From assembly GCA_949710005.1 (NCBI GenBank), contig OX453283.1:24085204-24149203 (forward strand): a stretch of DNA of 64,000 bases, in the 5' to 3' direction. The translations under genes were made by a program, and so were the position numbers. This DNA comes from Ricordea florida (lineage: Eukaryota; Cnidaria; Anthozoa; Corallimorpharia; Ricordeidae). Shown here piece by piece: positions 41,612 through 51,786 of the stretch (within the stretch, counting starts at the first letter, position 1; each line of letters begins with the position of its first letter). The notes under the pieces are model-generated. The model was not told the DNA's origin. It saw only the letters and a list, made by a program, of their open reading frames with translations, and made no database searches.

Positions 41612-42070
41612 TTAAATCTTTAAATCATAATTAATTTTATTTTTTCGACATTCCTTACAAGAAGATTTTTGTTTACCATGTTCACATATTTGTGATCCGT
41701 CGCATTCTTTACACTGATGTTTTTGTTTACCATGTTCACATATTTGCGACCCACCGCATTCTTTACACTGATACTTATATTTAGTGTGCATACATATTTG
41801 CGACCCGCCGCATTCTTTACACTGATGCTTATTTTTACCATGTTCACATATTTGCGACCCACCGCACTCTTTACAAAAATATCTGTAAATTCCATGAATA
41901 CAAACATAATTATTATTAATGTTAACTTTTTGTTTTATCTCATCATCCGAAAATTTTCCTATCTCTTCAATCAATTCTGCTTTATTCATTCCATATAATC
42001 TTTTAATTTTAAACCCTGCAGCAATTTTTTTCAGTTGCGGTAAATATAATTTTTGTAGTTTTTGTTCCAT
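41612..42070 (-). CDS. SAP-like plus five CxH-x6-CxxC repeat protein (152 aa)
   Basis: The N-terminus (1-45) looks like a SAP/HeH DNA-binding helix pair (LYLPQLKKIAAGFKIKRLYG..KAELIEEI). Then come five 18-residue repeats of C-x-H-x6-C-x2-C (first Cys at 57, 75, 93, 111 and 129) with the consensus SQICEHGKQKHQCKECGG. Repeats of this type are common in giant viruses, algae and oomycetes and are thought to bind zinc. The gene lies immediately inside the right TIR and is read away from it. Possible element-encoded DNA-binding regulator; no counterpart is visible in element 2 because that end is outside the window. Confidence 0.72.
   Translation of the reverse strand: MEQKLQKLYLPQLKKIAAGFKIKRLYGMNKAELIEEIGKFSDDEIKQKVNINNNYVCIHGIYRYFCKECGGSQICEHGKNKHQCKECGGSQICMHTKYKYQCKECGGSQICEHGKQKHQCKECDGSQICEHGKQKSSCKECRKNKINYDLKI
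41616..41624 (-). promoter_or_regulatory. TTTAAAGAT motif, minus strand
   Basis: Ends 18 bases before the ATG at 41598 on the minus strand, starting 26 bases upstream. This shows the motif follows gene orientation. Confidence 0.6.
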
Positions 42071-42095
42071 AATTAATTTAATGGAACAACATCAT

Positions 42096-42104
42096 TTCTT
42101 TAAA
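42096..42104 (-). promoter_or_regulatory. TTTAAAGAA motif, minus strand
   Basis: Begins at the inner edge of the right TIR, 34 bases before the ATG at 42070. It mirrors the TTTAAA at the inner edge of the left TIR. Confidence 0.6.
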
Positions 42105-42799
42105 TAACATTTATTTTTCATTTTTTTGTCCCAGCCTCTTAGTTCGAAAACCTCTGCAGCTGTAAAACAGAACTATTACAGAAGTTATGCAAAATTTTCA
42201 TGTCGGCTTTGTGGTCAGATCCCTTCATCAGATTTCACATAGGCTTGGTGTGGGGCTTGGTATCGGCATGACATAGACTTGACTAGGTTAGTCTTAGCTT
42301 AGTCTTAGCTTAGTCTTGACATAGGCTTGACTTAGGCTTGACTTAGGCTTGACTTAGGCTTGACTAGGTTAGTCTTAGCTTAGGCTTGACTTAGGCTTGG
42401 GTTAGTCTTAGCTTAGGCTTGACTTAGGCTTGACTAGGTTAGGCTTGGTATGGGGCTTGGCGGACAAATTCCCTTCATCAGATTTCACATAGGCTTGGCA
42501 TATCTCTGATAAATTCTTGGACAATTTTTATAAAATATTTTTGTCCCCGTATCTGGAACCAGCATTAAAAATCAAAATTTTATTTTTCTTAGTAAAAATC
42601 TCTGATAAATTCTTGGGCAATTTTTTCTAACAATTTTTGTAATCAGAAAAAATCTCTGTTTAATTTTCTGATAAATTCTTGGACAATTTTTTCTAACAAT
42701 TTTTGTAATCAGAAAAAATCTCTGTTTAATTTTCTGATAAATTCTTGGACAATTTTTATAAAATATTTTTGTCCCCGTATCGGGGAATTACATCTCTCT
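42099..42799 (-). repeat. right terminal inverted repeat of element 1
   Basis: Reverse complement of 27016-27716, including the 11-bp array and the GATACGGGGACAAAAATATT duplicates. Its inner edge TTTAAA lies 29 bp outside the start of the minus-strand 152-residue gene. Confidence 0.93.
42250..42455 (-). repeat. 11-bp array in the right TIR
   Basis: The mirror copy of the left array, read here as AGGCTTGACTT. Confidence 0.85.
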
Positions 42800-42804
42800 A
42801 CGTG

Positions 42805-42920
42805 AGTGAGTTCGAAATCTTAAAAAAAAAAAACAATTTGTAGTAATAAAAAGGAATCGAAAGACGTAAGAACAAGAAGAATTAGAAACGAACTAACTGA
42901 TTAAAAAGAGTGTGCATAAC
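42805..42920. other. right flank of element 1
   Basis: AT-rich sequence that continues after the target duplication; it leads into the composite satellite repeat. Confidence 0.4.
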
Positions 42921-42929
42921 CGATTTCTC

Positions 42930-43805
42930 AATGTGCTTAACAGTTCTAAGTAAAGGAAAATGATGACGATAAGGTAAAACGTATGCAACTTTTTTATGTA
43001 TTTCACAAACTATCCAATTCCCTACGCTATGCAGGACGCTTGTCCCGTAAACCTAGCTTAATGACCATGCTCCCAACAGTCTCCGAAAGCTCAGCTGTCT
43101 GAGTAGAGCGGCGTTCGAACTAGGAACTTCAAGGTCGTAGCCGATTCCTATGCAGTGCAACCATTCTTTTGAAAACTACTGAACAGTACTGTACTATGGT
43201 TCTGTTTGTTTTACTATACAGAGTGGTTCTAACTTTTTCATCTGTGGATCAAACCATACAGTGTGACCATTCTTTTGAAAACTACCGAACAGTACTGTAC
43301 TGTGGTCCTATTTGTTTTATTATACAGTGTGGCTCTATCTTTTTCACACTCTGAATCAAACCATTCAGTGTGACCATTCTTTGTAAAGCTACTGAACAGT
43401 ACTGTACTGTTGCACTGTTTGTTTTACTATACCGTGTTGTCCTATCTTTTTCATTTGTGGATCAAACCATGCAATGTGACCAGTCTTTGGAAAACTACTG
43501 GACAGTACTGTAGTATGGTACTGTTTGTTTTACTATACAGTGTGGTTCTAACTTTTTCATCTGTGGATCAAACCATGCAGTGTGACCATTCTTTGTAAAG
43601 CTACTGAACAGTACTGTACTTTGGTACTGTTTTTTTACTATACAGTGTGGTTCTATCTTTTTCATCCGTGGATCAAACTATGCAGTGTGATTTTTCATTT
43701 TTTGGAAAGAACAGTACTGTACTGTGGTATAATTACTGTTCCTCTGGCTACACAGTGGGAATCAAATTTTTTTATCTGCGAATAAAAGCGAAATAGTGTG
43801 ACCAT
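42930..43805 (-). repeat. composite repeat and 106-bp satellite block, reverse orientation
   Basis: 42930-43140 is the reverse complement of the non-satellite segment at 22850-23035 (GAGTAGAGCGGCGTTCGAAC). 43150-43805 holds about six diverged satellite units. The order is the mirror image of the block at 22220-23160. Confidence 0.8.
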
Positions 43806-43809
43806 TCTT

Positions 43810-45175
43810 TCTACGCATTCTGAGTATCACGCCTTGGGGCGCTGTTTATGCAAAAGTCTTTTTTTGGAGAAAGTTATGGAATTTTATCACACTGTACATG
43901 GGCACCGCTTGCAGTGCATCAGTTGAAGCTCAATCACTATTACATCAAAAATGCCCACGGCATCCTTTGTTCGCATTGTACATTATTCACAGAACTGGGG
44001 TTTCTGTGTGCATACATTATCATAACAATGTCATATCTTTAACTGGACTCATTTATATTCATACTCGCCAACGGGAAAAACAGACGCTATCGAGGTAAAT
44101 AAATTTCCACTGCGTCAATGCATTAGTTCAGTCTTCAAGGCTACTGAGATGTTACTTTGAGGATACGATAGAGGGACGCTTAAGGTAAGTGAAATAGTTT
44201 GATGCAATTCAATGCTTTGACAAATCGTAATCATAACGTTTGCACGACTGAGACCCGCAAATTCTGGAAGTCGTTCAAGTGAGCTTAAAGGCTTCAGTCG
44301 CTTTAAACTGACGACTTGAAATGGCACACGGAGCGCGCGGAAGGGCAAACAAGGACATTTCGGCTGCTAGCAATGTTATGATACGCGACTAACATTATGT
44401 TCTTATCACAAGCCTGTGCTGGCTACTTAGGTCTTTGAAATCTGCGCTTAAATACGGGTTTGTGGCATAACTGGTACGTTTTTGTACAAGATGCAAACCA
44501 AATTGTAAATACCAGTCAAGGAACGTCACGCAATCAATAACCGCTTCCCTGTTTTCTGCTCTCGTTTGCAAAAAAGTTAGGATTCTCCTTTCGGCTTTAA
44601 CTTACAAAAAGTAATTTCTCCAAATCGCGTGTTTTATTGTCCTACTACAGTTTCATGAACGACCGTTTTCTCGTCGGCCTTCTTCCCGCAAACAGAACGC
44701 ACAGTAACTTCGGATAATTTCTGTAGCCATTGAGCTGGCTTCGTTGCCGTGCAATCCGAACCGTTTCATGGACCAAGTTTCTTTTCTCCGGCTGATAAAT
44801 CAAAACAACTTCTGACGTATCAAACCCTCGACATACCAAACAAAATAAAAGTAAAAATTACTCCTTTTGAGAGATATTCATAAACAAACGATGACGCTAC
44901 TGTTTTCAACGAAACTGTCCAACGGTATATTATTTCTCCGAGTCAGTTCTCTAAATGCAACAGTTACAGAAAGGTAAAACTCAGTTTTAATTCCAGAAGA
45001 CTTCAAAGTTAAGAATGTTAAAATGTAGGTTATTTGACACCTGAAATGACAGCTACCTTTAATCAGGTTCAAACAACTAAAGACGTGTCCTTCTTTTGTT
45101 ATTACTCTTTGCAACGATATAGTAGGCAGAGAAGTGCCTCTCTGAGTCTTCAGTTATAATTGTTCGTTTCCCAAA
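43810..45175. other. non-coding stretch, nothing recognised
   Basis: Several short ORFs on both strands with no family resemblance. Confidence 0.35.
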
Positions 45176-45179
45176 AACC

Positions 45180-46560
45180 GAGCGAGTTCTGAAAACCTTA
45201 ACTGTTCTCGAAAGACCTTTAAGGAGCTGGGGATTCTGATCAAAATTTCAAGTGAAATTAGACGTTCTCCAGCTGTATTTTTACGATTCGAAATCTCGAC
45301 CTATGTACCCTAATTACATTACTCTTGATAACTGTGAGCCGATTCCCCGCCAATCAACTTGAAAGCTTTTAATATTCTCGAAGAACCTACAAGGATTTCA
45401 TCGAGTTTGTAGCAAAGTTGAGTAGGAATATTGCTCCGGTTTTTACTATTTATAATAGAAAGTGAAACTAGAACTGGAATAGGCCTGTTTATGCGCGTAT
45501 CACAAATACCGAACTCATGATGTGCTCTAGTCATATTTACTGTTTGCTCAGTTTACAGGCAACGAGCAGATTGAACCAAAAGTCTCCGAGAGACATTTCT
45601 AGGCTCCTTGTAATGTTCAAAGACTGTCCAAAGAGATGTTTTTATCACTTACAAGAATTTGATCTGTTCGGATATCCCAGCGGAAAATTGAAGTGTTTGA
45701 AAATTTTAGGTAATGATTTCTCTATTTCAGACGTTGCGAACTGTGCGAACGGCACCTTCCAAAAATTTCCCAACGAACTATTTGCCCATCCGAAATTGCT
45801 AGATGACCTTTCCAGGGACTACTTTTCCCTTGTTGCGAATCTTTTAGGCGATGTTCTAGGGACTGAAAATCTATTTAGCGACACGGTTCGAAAATCAGAG
45901 GCCCTGTGTGCTTCGATATTCGAAATTCTAGCTCACCTTGTTTCCGAAAAGAGTTTTACCGAAAATAGTCGTTGGGTACCCTTGTTTACACACCAACCAA
46001 CTTGAAAAATTTTAATATTCTCAAGGACCTGCAGATAACACTATCAGAAACCATATACAAATTTAAAACCTGAAATTCTCTATACGGTTCTTTCTACGGT
46101 AATAAATTAAAACTAAACCTTCACACTGTTTTAGTATGTGCTATTCAGTAGAATACCAAGGCCGTATAAGTCTGTCTGAAAGAGACTTTATTGCTCCGAG
46201 CAAACTGAATAATAATAAATAATGATAATCTTTATTGAGGAAAATTTTTCACAAAATGTGGTTTTCGAAAAGGGACTCAAAGATTAAGACTAATATACCA
46301 AAAAAATTGATAGAATTGAAAAATATATACATAAAGAAAATGTTAGCGAATGACAAATGTTATCGAATGACAAATGTTATCGAATGACCAACATCTTCAC
46401 AGTACTTTACCCTATACGTTTCTTTCTATGGCAGCAAATCTAAACCGGCTACACGTTTCAGTACTGTATATGCTGTTAGGAATACAGGTCGACACTTTTG
46501 TCTGAAACTCACTATTACTACTTCTACCAAATCAAGTTAAAACATTAAATGTTATCGAAC
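45180..46560. repeat. degenerate repeat region
   Basis: Modules such as AACTTGAAA..TTTTAATATTCTC followed by AAGRACCT, and TACGTTTCTTTCTATGGCAG-like stretches, recur at intervals. The open frame 45517-46005 lies within it; I do not think it is a gene, since it has no recognisable domain and shares modules with the repeat. Confidence 0.35.
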
Positions 46561-47585
46561 AACATAGTCTTACACACTGCTTCAAGAAAATACGTTTTTC
46601 GAAAGCTATACTTCTTACTCGACTTATTATAAACTTTTTTATTATTACCTCATTCGACTGTAATTGCAGAATGTCACAATTATGTCTAGACATAGTCATG
46701 TTGTCTCGTTAGCACGACAGAAAGGCGATGAAAGGTAAATTACTAAGTGTCATCAAAGTCATTATGAAATCAATAACATATTTAGCTATCAGTGGATTTT
46801 AGCGGTGGACACGCCGAGCGTCCTAACCCCGCCCCAGCAGAGTGTTGTTCTTGCACGGGAGAACACGTGGAATTTTCATTGTCCTGCCTTTTTTAATTTA
46901 CGTCGAAATATTTTAATGGTTCACGTACCAAAACTTCCACAGACTTTTGACTTTTTGCTATTTTTTTACCTTTGATTTAAAAATTTCTCGGAAAGATTCA
47001 ATACTTGCTCTAGTCACGAAATTATTCTAATTTCTTCTGATCTTTCTTTTGGTCACTTATATGTATCACAAGCTTGATTAGCACTTGCACGATACTCGAG
47101 TTTTACTACCATGATAGCGAGTATTTTGACAGTCTAATCTTCATTTGCTAGAATTTGTCCGACGGACTCAATACCGTTTCTTGTTACGAAATTATTCTAA
47201 TCTCTTCTTTTCTTCCGTTTTGTCACTAATACGTATCACGCAAACTCGATTAGGGCGTACCCAAGATTGGAGGCTTAATTCCATGGTAACAGAGCTAGCA
47301 CTGATGCATGCGGAACACTGAGAGCTCATCCACGTTAAACTTCTCGCAACGAATCCTTTAGCGTAGAACTGAAGCTCCGAATTTCTTATGTTCGACCACC
47401 GTGATCACTCGTGCCTTATTCGTAAAGCTCCCGGACTTTGTTAGCCGATTTCAAGCGCGGTAACTTACAGTATTAAAGGTTGGTTGTCTATAGAAACCGG
47501 TGCTGCGTCAGTGGTAAATAAAAACACAAAAAAAGAGTCGATCAAACGGGTTGACAAAATCACGTTGCGGTACGTAGTATTGAGT
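46560..47585. other. non-coding stretch, nothing recognised
   Basis: Contains two similar segments with CGAAATTATTCTAATYTCTTCT and GTATCAC (near 47018 and 47198) that suggest another diverged repeat. No gene. Confidence 0.35.
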
Positions 47586-47588
47586 AGG

Positions 47589-47847
47589 ATCTCCCAGGGG
47601 GATGGGGAGGGGGTGGTCTTTCACCTCCCAAAATTGCCCTATGTTCCCATGTTCAGGAAGTTTTTCCTTATTTGTTCCCCATAACACATCAGCTTCCACG
47701 TACCCCCTCCCCTCAATTCCCCCATCCCCTTCTATATAGTTTTCACCAGTTTTTGTTCCCGTGTTCCCTAAAACAGGAGCCATGTTCCGTTGTTCCATAC
47801 GATATTTTATCTTTGTTCCCTTGTTCCCCAAAATCCCTGGGAGACTC
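47589..47847. mobile_element. MITE-like element rich in GTTCCC
   Basis: The ends ATCTCCCAGGGGGATGGGG and AAATCCCTGGGAGA are imperfect inverted repeats. The interior repeats TTGTTCCC and TTCCCATGTTC. Confidence 0.4.
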
Positions 47848-47862
47848 TCATTTTAAAGGGAC

Positions 47863-47925
47863 CTGACGTTTCAAGCATTAGCCCTTCGTCGGAGAGAATG
47901 AAAGCGCTAACGTTCGAAACATCAG
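47863..47925. repeat. 63-bp palindrome with degenerate hammerhead-like boxes
   Basis: The arms CTGACGTTTCAAGCATTAGC and GCTAACGTTCGAAACATCAG are inverted repeats. Each arm keeps a GAAAC box. On the minus strand CCGACGA stands where a hammerhead would need CTGANGA, so it would be inactive. Confidence 0.45.
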
Positions 47926-47934
47926 TTTGTCTTT

Positions 47935-49110
47935 GATTAGTCGTACGGGGATACAACTTACATTATCAGCAAGTTTGATAAACCATTTTTTAAATACAAT
48001 TTAAAGCAGCTCGAATTCAAAGACTTTTCTGTCCATCACTCTTTGCCGCAAGAAGACACCGTTCTCATAAATAACTTTTAAAAGAACAGGTTTAACAATA
48101 AATGCGATGTGTTTTTATTAGAACTTTTGGGACGTCAGCCTATATTAAGCTCGTAACATTTTTTTGCTTAAGTCTCACCAGTAAGTTGAAACACCTTCGC
48201 AAAGTTCAAAGAGTTTTTTCTTTCATAAGGAGAATTTGAAATAATCACCTGCCGAAGTTTCCTTTGTGTTACAAATATTACCTAGGGTTTTCAAATTTCA
48301 AAAACCCAGTAGGCCGCAAAGGACTCACAAAAGAGATGATTTGCAAATCGTATTTACTTCCCGAAGTCAAGCTGCCCATTCGAAGCCTAAAATCATTATT
48401 TTCACACCAAGATCCAACGATTGCACAAACAAGTTCAGCTCATCCTGAAACTTGGCGCAAGCAGCGTTCTTAGTTTCTTTATTTCGCTCATGCGCATAGT
48501 CATACACGGAACGCGCAAAGTAATTGGGAGACTGTGAGTCTCGCGTTTTGCGCGCGCGAGGATAGAGAGATTAAGATAGAGGTTTGCACAAACACTGTAA
48601 AAGACAAACCGCGGTTAGAAGTTAGCGGTCACGCGTTCGAGGTTTCCTGCACGTCACGCGATTAAGTTCGCGGTTTACTCGTGGCTCGGCAGCCATGTTA
48701 CTTGAGACTGAAAAATGCGGTATAATTGCAACTCACGAATTGCATCTCTGCGCTAAAACCATATTGAATGAAAATTACAGATGTGTATCAATTAATCTAC
48801 ACTCCCCTAACGCGACTTGTTTGAAAATAAAAGCAAAGAAACCTTGAGGCAAATGACTCACCTGAAAACCGCCTACTTCACGTCCAAACGCGAACTTCAA
48901 ACCGCAAACCTGACGGCGGGAACTTGGTCACGTGACTTCTTGACGTTCGCGGTTCGCGGGAAATGCCGAAAAACCTCAATCTTAATCTCTCTGATGTCTG
49001 CCTTCCTCGTGCTCAAGCCGTCGAGAGAAAGACCGACTGCTTTGCAGTGGGCACAGTTTTTTAGTAAGATGTTTTTTTGAAATCGCTGTACATTGGCCGA
49101 GTTCAAGATA
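47935..49110. other. non-coding stretch, nothing recognised
   Basis: Slightly more GC-rich around 48540-48960, with several CGCGAGG/CGCGGTT boxes. This could be host regulatory DNA, but no gene start is visible. Confidence 0.35.
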
Positions 49111-49116
49111 GGCTCA

Positions 49117-49310
49117 GCTTGCCCGCACGGATAGCCAATCAACACACGATATATTCGCCTGATATTGCCCGCTCAGGTACCAATCAGAACACAGGATATA
49201 TTCTCCTCATATTGCCCGCTCGGGTACCAATCAGAACACAGGATATATTCACCTCATATTGCCCGCTCGGGTACCAATCAGAACACAGGATATACTCGCC
49301 TCTTCTTGCC
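49117..49310 (-). repeat. 47-bp satellite, reverse block
   Basis: About four copies of a unit with TTGCCCGCTCGGGTACCAAT and CAGAACACAGGATATATTC. It is the reverse complement family of 16138-16300. Confidence 0.75.
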
Positions 49311-49639
49311 CGCCCCCAGGACCAGCCACCGTTTTTCCCCAATCTGTTGTTTCCTATGCGCACATTGCTATGTTAAGGATCAATCACTGAACCATCAGTG
49401 CTGCAGTTATATTAATTGACACAGCTTGTTCGGGCTTCTGAACTCGTCAATGTAAATCTTTCTCACCCACGCTCTATGACGTAACTTTGTAAACATGTAA
49501 CGATTGTTTCAGGTACAAAGCGCGATAACGAGGCATGTGTGGGATAGTTTTTCTGAAGTTTAGAGAACTTAAATCGGTTCTTAATATAAAAAGTGTTTAA
49601 AAATAAAGATAATCAAAGTAATAATGATTAAAAAACTAA

Positions 49640-49680
49640 CAATAATAATAATAATAATTATAATAATAATAATAATAAAA
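49640..49680. repeat. AAT trinucleotide run
   Basis: An imperfect run of AATAAT with interruptions. Confidence 0.8.
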
Positions 49681-49709
49681 TTATTTACATTATTACATTA
49701 CATTTATTC

Positions 49710-49853
49710 TTGGATCAATTCAAGTACCTGGGCAACTGTGCACCTACCCCTCCCTTGACCCATCATTTTATAATAAGTTAAAAAGTTAGCGTTAATGTTG
49801 GATTAGGGGGGGGGGTAGGTGCACATTTGTCCAGATACTTACATTGGCCCTTA
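49710..49853. mobile_element. hairpin MITE, GTGCACCTACCCCTCCC family, copy 2
   Basis: Shares with 13893-14041 the arms TGTGCACCTACCCCTCCC and the loop TAAAAAGTTAGCGTTAATGT. The outer arms are more diverged. Confidence 0.7.
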
Positions 49854-49859
49854 AGCAAC

Positions 49860-50290
49860 CAGTTAGAGGATCATACTAAGTTTGATTCTACGCTGAATTA
49901 GAATAATGAATGTTAACTTACAATTCACCGACCCGACATTTTGACAATCATGTCCTCTTCAGTTAGGTTTGGCTGTGAGTCACCTTCTATACATGCAGCA
50001 TTTAGGGTTTTGTGATGTGTACGGTAGAATCTGAAAGGAAAAGTAATAATCGCTGTGGTGAATCAAAGTTGCGTTCTCGAAAGAACCCGTTGTTTTAGCG
50101 AATGTTGGTAATTTTTGCTAACAAATTCTGTGCTACCTCTAGAACTTTCTCTTACTTGGAAAAAGTCCAAGGTTTAAGTACCACCTCCTTTGACAAAAAC
50201 AGTTCATGATATATTAATTCATTCCAAAAATGTACCTGTTCAATCTAATGGGATTAATATCTTAATCTACGAAATCAAAACGTTAGAGCC
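49860..50290. other. non-coding stretch, nothing recognised
   Basis: No gene or repeat supported. Confidence 0.35.
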
Positions 50291-50299
50291 TTTTTTGTA

Positions 50300-50560
50300 G
50301 TAAAACAAACCGTACCACAGTATACTTCTGTTCAGTAGCTTTCCAAAGAATGGTCACACTGCATGGTTTGATCCACAGATGAAAATAAAAGATAGAACCA
50401 CACTGTATAGTAAAACAAACAGTACCACAGTACAGTACTGTTCAATAGCTTTACAAAGAATGGTCACACTGCATGGTTTAATCCACAGATGAAAAAGATA
50501 GAACCACACTGTATAGTACAACAAACAGTAACACAGCAAAGAATGGTTCACTACATTCTC
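50300..50560. repeat. 106-bp satellite block 3
   Basis: About two and a half copies, in the orientation of 11570-12035. Confidence 0.8.
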
Positions 50561-50564
50561 CAAG

Positions 50565-50945
50565 CTTACATATTAAAATGACGTGTATATACTCGCAAAT
50601 GAAGAATAGACAAGTTAGATATCGAGCGTGAAAGGGTTAACAGAGTCAATTCAAATACAGTAAAGTTGATACAATAAAAAATTCTCCAGACTTACATGAT
50701 AAGCAAGTGTACATTTGATAAGGAGAATTTCTACTCAGATCAAACATGTTTAACTAAGTAGATTATAGGAAGTGCGCCGCGCTAACAATTGAGAATTACT
50801 ACTTAGATCCTGGGAGACGAATGTTTCAAAATGTGATGAACTCTTTGAGAATGGAATAAAGAACAACAAAAACTTGGCTTGCTCACATTGAAACGTGGGT
50901 GTTGGGTTTACGATTAAAGATTCTAAACTGCTACAATTTGCAGGC
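50565..50945. other. non-coding stretch, nothing recognised
   Basis: No gene or repeat supported. Confidence 0.35.
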
Positions 50946-50950
50946 CGGTT

Positions 50951-51228
50951 AATAAATAATAATAAAAAAAATAATAATGACCTTTATTTGAGTGTCAACT
51001 GCATTTAGCACTAACGTACTAATTGTGGACACTGTAAAGCACAAATGAAATGAAATGAAATCAAATCAAATGTTGATTTTTTTGGAGACGCTAGGAAAAA
51101 CCGGAGTACCCGGAGAAAAATCTCTCGGAGCAGAGTAGAGAACCAACAAACTCAGCCCACATATGGCGCCGGGGCCGGGAATCGAACACATTGGTGAAAG
51201 GCGAGCGCTCTCACCACTGCGCCAGCCC
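50951..51228 (-). mobile_element. tRNA-derived SINE
   Basis: On the minus strand the head reads GGGCTGGCGCAGTGGTGAGA, with a polymerase III A box (TGGCGCAGTGGTGAGAGCG at 51206-51224) and a B box (GTTCGATTCCC at 51178-51187). A body with CTCCGGGTACTCCGGT and an ATT-rich tail end at about 50951. The A-to-B distance suits a tRNA-like promoter, but the full tRNA fold is not kept. Confidence 0.68.
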
Positions 51229-51753
51229 TTCTCCCTCCAAAAGACAGGTTAAAGACACGTTCTTCAATAAACTGTGACAAGCCAAAGCTGTCGGGTTGTA
51301 ATCGCATAACATGTCATGAGGTTAACCAGCATTTGTGTTCTATGCCAGTAAATTAAGCAGATTGTGAATATTTAACGATTTGTATACTTAGGTAATCAAT
51401 TGGTTTTGAGTGCAATTTGGAATAAATGAGCACAATTAAGTGAATTTTTCAAAGACTGAAAAAAATTGGATGGCCTGTAGGGCGAGTGCAATTTGTCGAC
51501 AGAGAGAGTAGGAAAACTACGGCTCTGGGACACAGGAATTTGTCTAGGTAATTTTCTGATTAAGTTTCTGATTAAGTTTTAAAACTAGTCTTAAAATTGA
51601 ACCAGAGATTTATCAGAGATTTATACAGCAATATTTATAGGATAAACAGGCGAAGGGGCCTTTTACCCCGACTATGTGAAGTCTTATTAAAAGAGCTTAA
51701 TTTGTTGAAAATTATCAGAGTGTTAATCAGATATTTAAAAAAATAAAAAATGA

Positions 51754-51762
51754 TTTAAAAAG
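51754..51762 (+). promoter_or_regulatory. TTTAAAAAG motif before the polymerase gene
   Basis: Starts 33 bases before ATG 51787; the following bases GAAGAATTAA match element 1. Confidence 0.6.
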
Positions 51763-51786
51763 AAGAATTAAAGTTAAAAATAACAA

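Larger units (their letters stand above)
27016..42799 (+). mobile_element. Polinton/Maverick-type element 1, complete
   Basis: A 15.8-kb element bounded by terminal inverted repeats of about 701 bp (27016-27716 and 42099-42799). The outermost shared bases are AGAGAGATGTAATTCCCC. Flanking ACGTG on both sides indicates a target duplication; because the terminal bases are ambiguous it can be read as 5 to 9 bp, which includes the 6 bp usual for Polintons. Gene set: family-B polymerase, retroviral-type integrase, putative capsid protein, packaging ATPase and about eleven further ORFs, all apparently uninterrupted. Long, nearly identical inverted repeats and open frames suggest a young insertion. 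No Ulp1-type protease was recognised. Confidence 0.93.

Noticed and set aside
41717-41998. Frames on the plus strand with repeated FTLxLIF
   Set aside because: Antisense of the Cys repeat protein; the repeat creates open shadows.
45517-46005. 162-residue plus-strand frame
   Set aside because: No domain resemblance; lies in a degenerate repeat region; no splice or promoter support.
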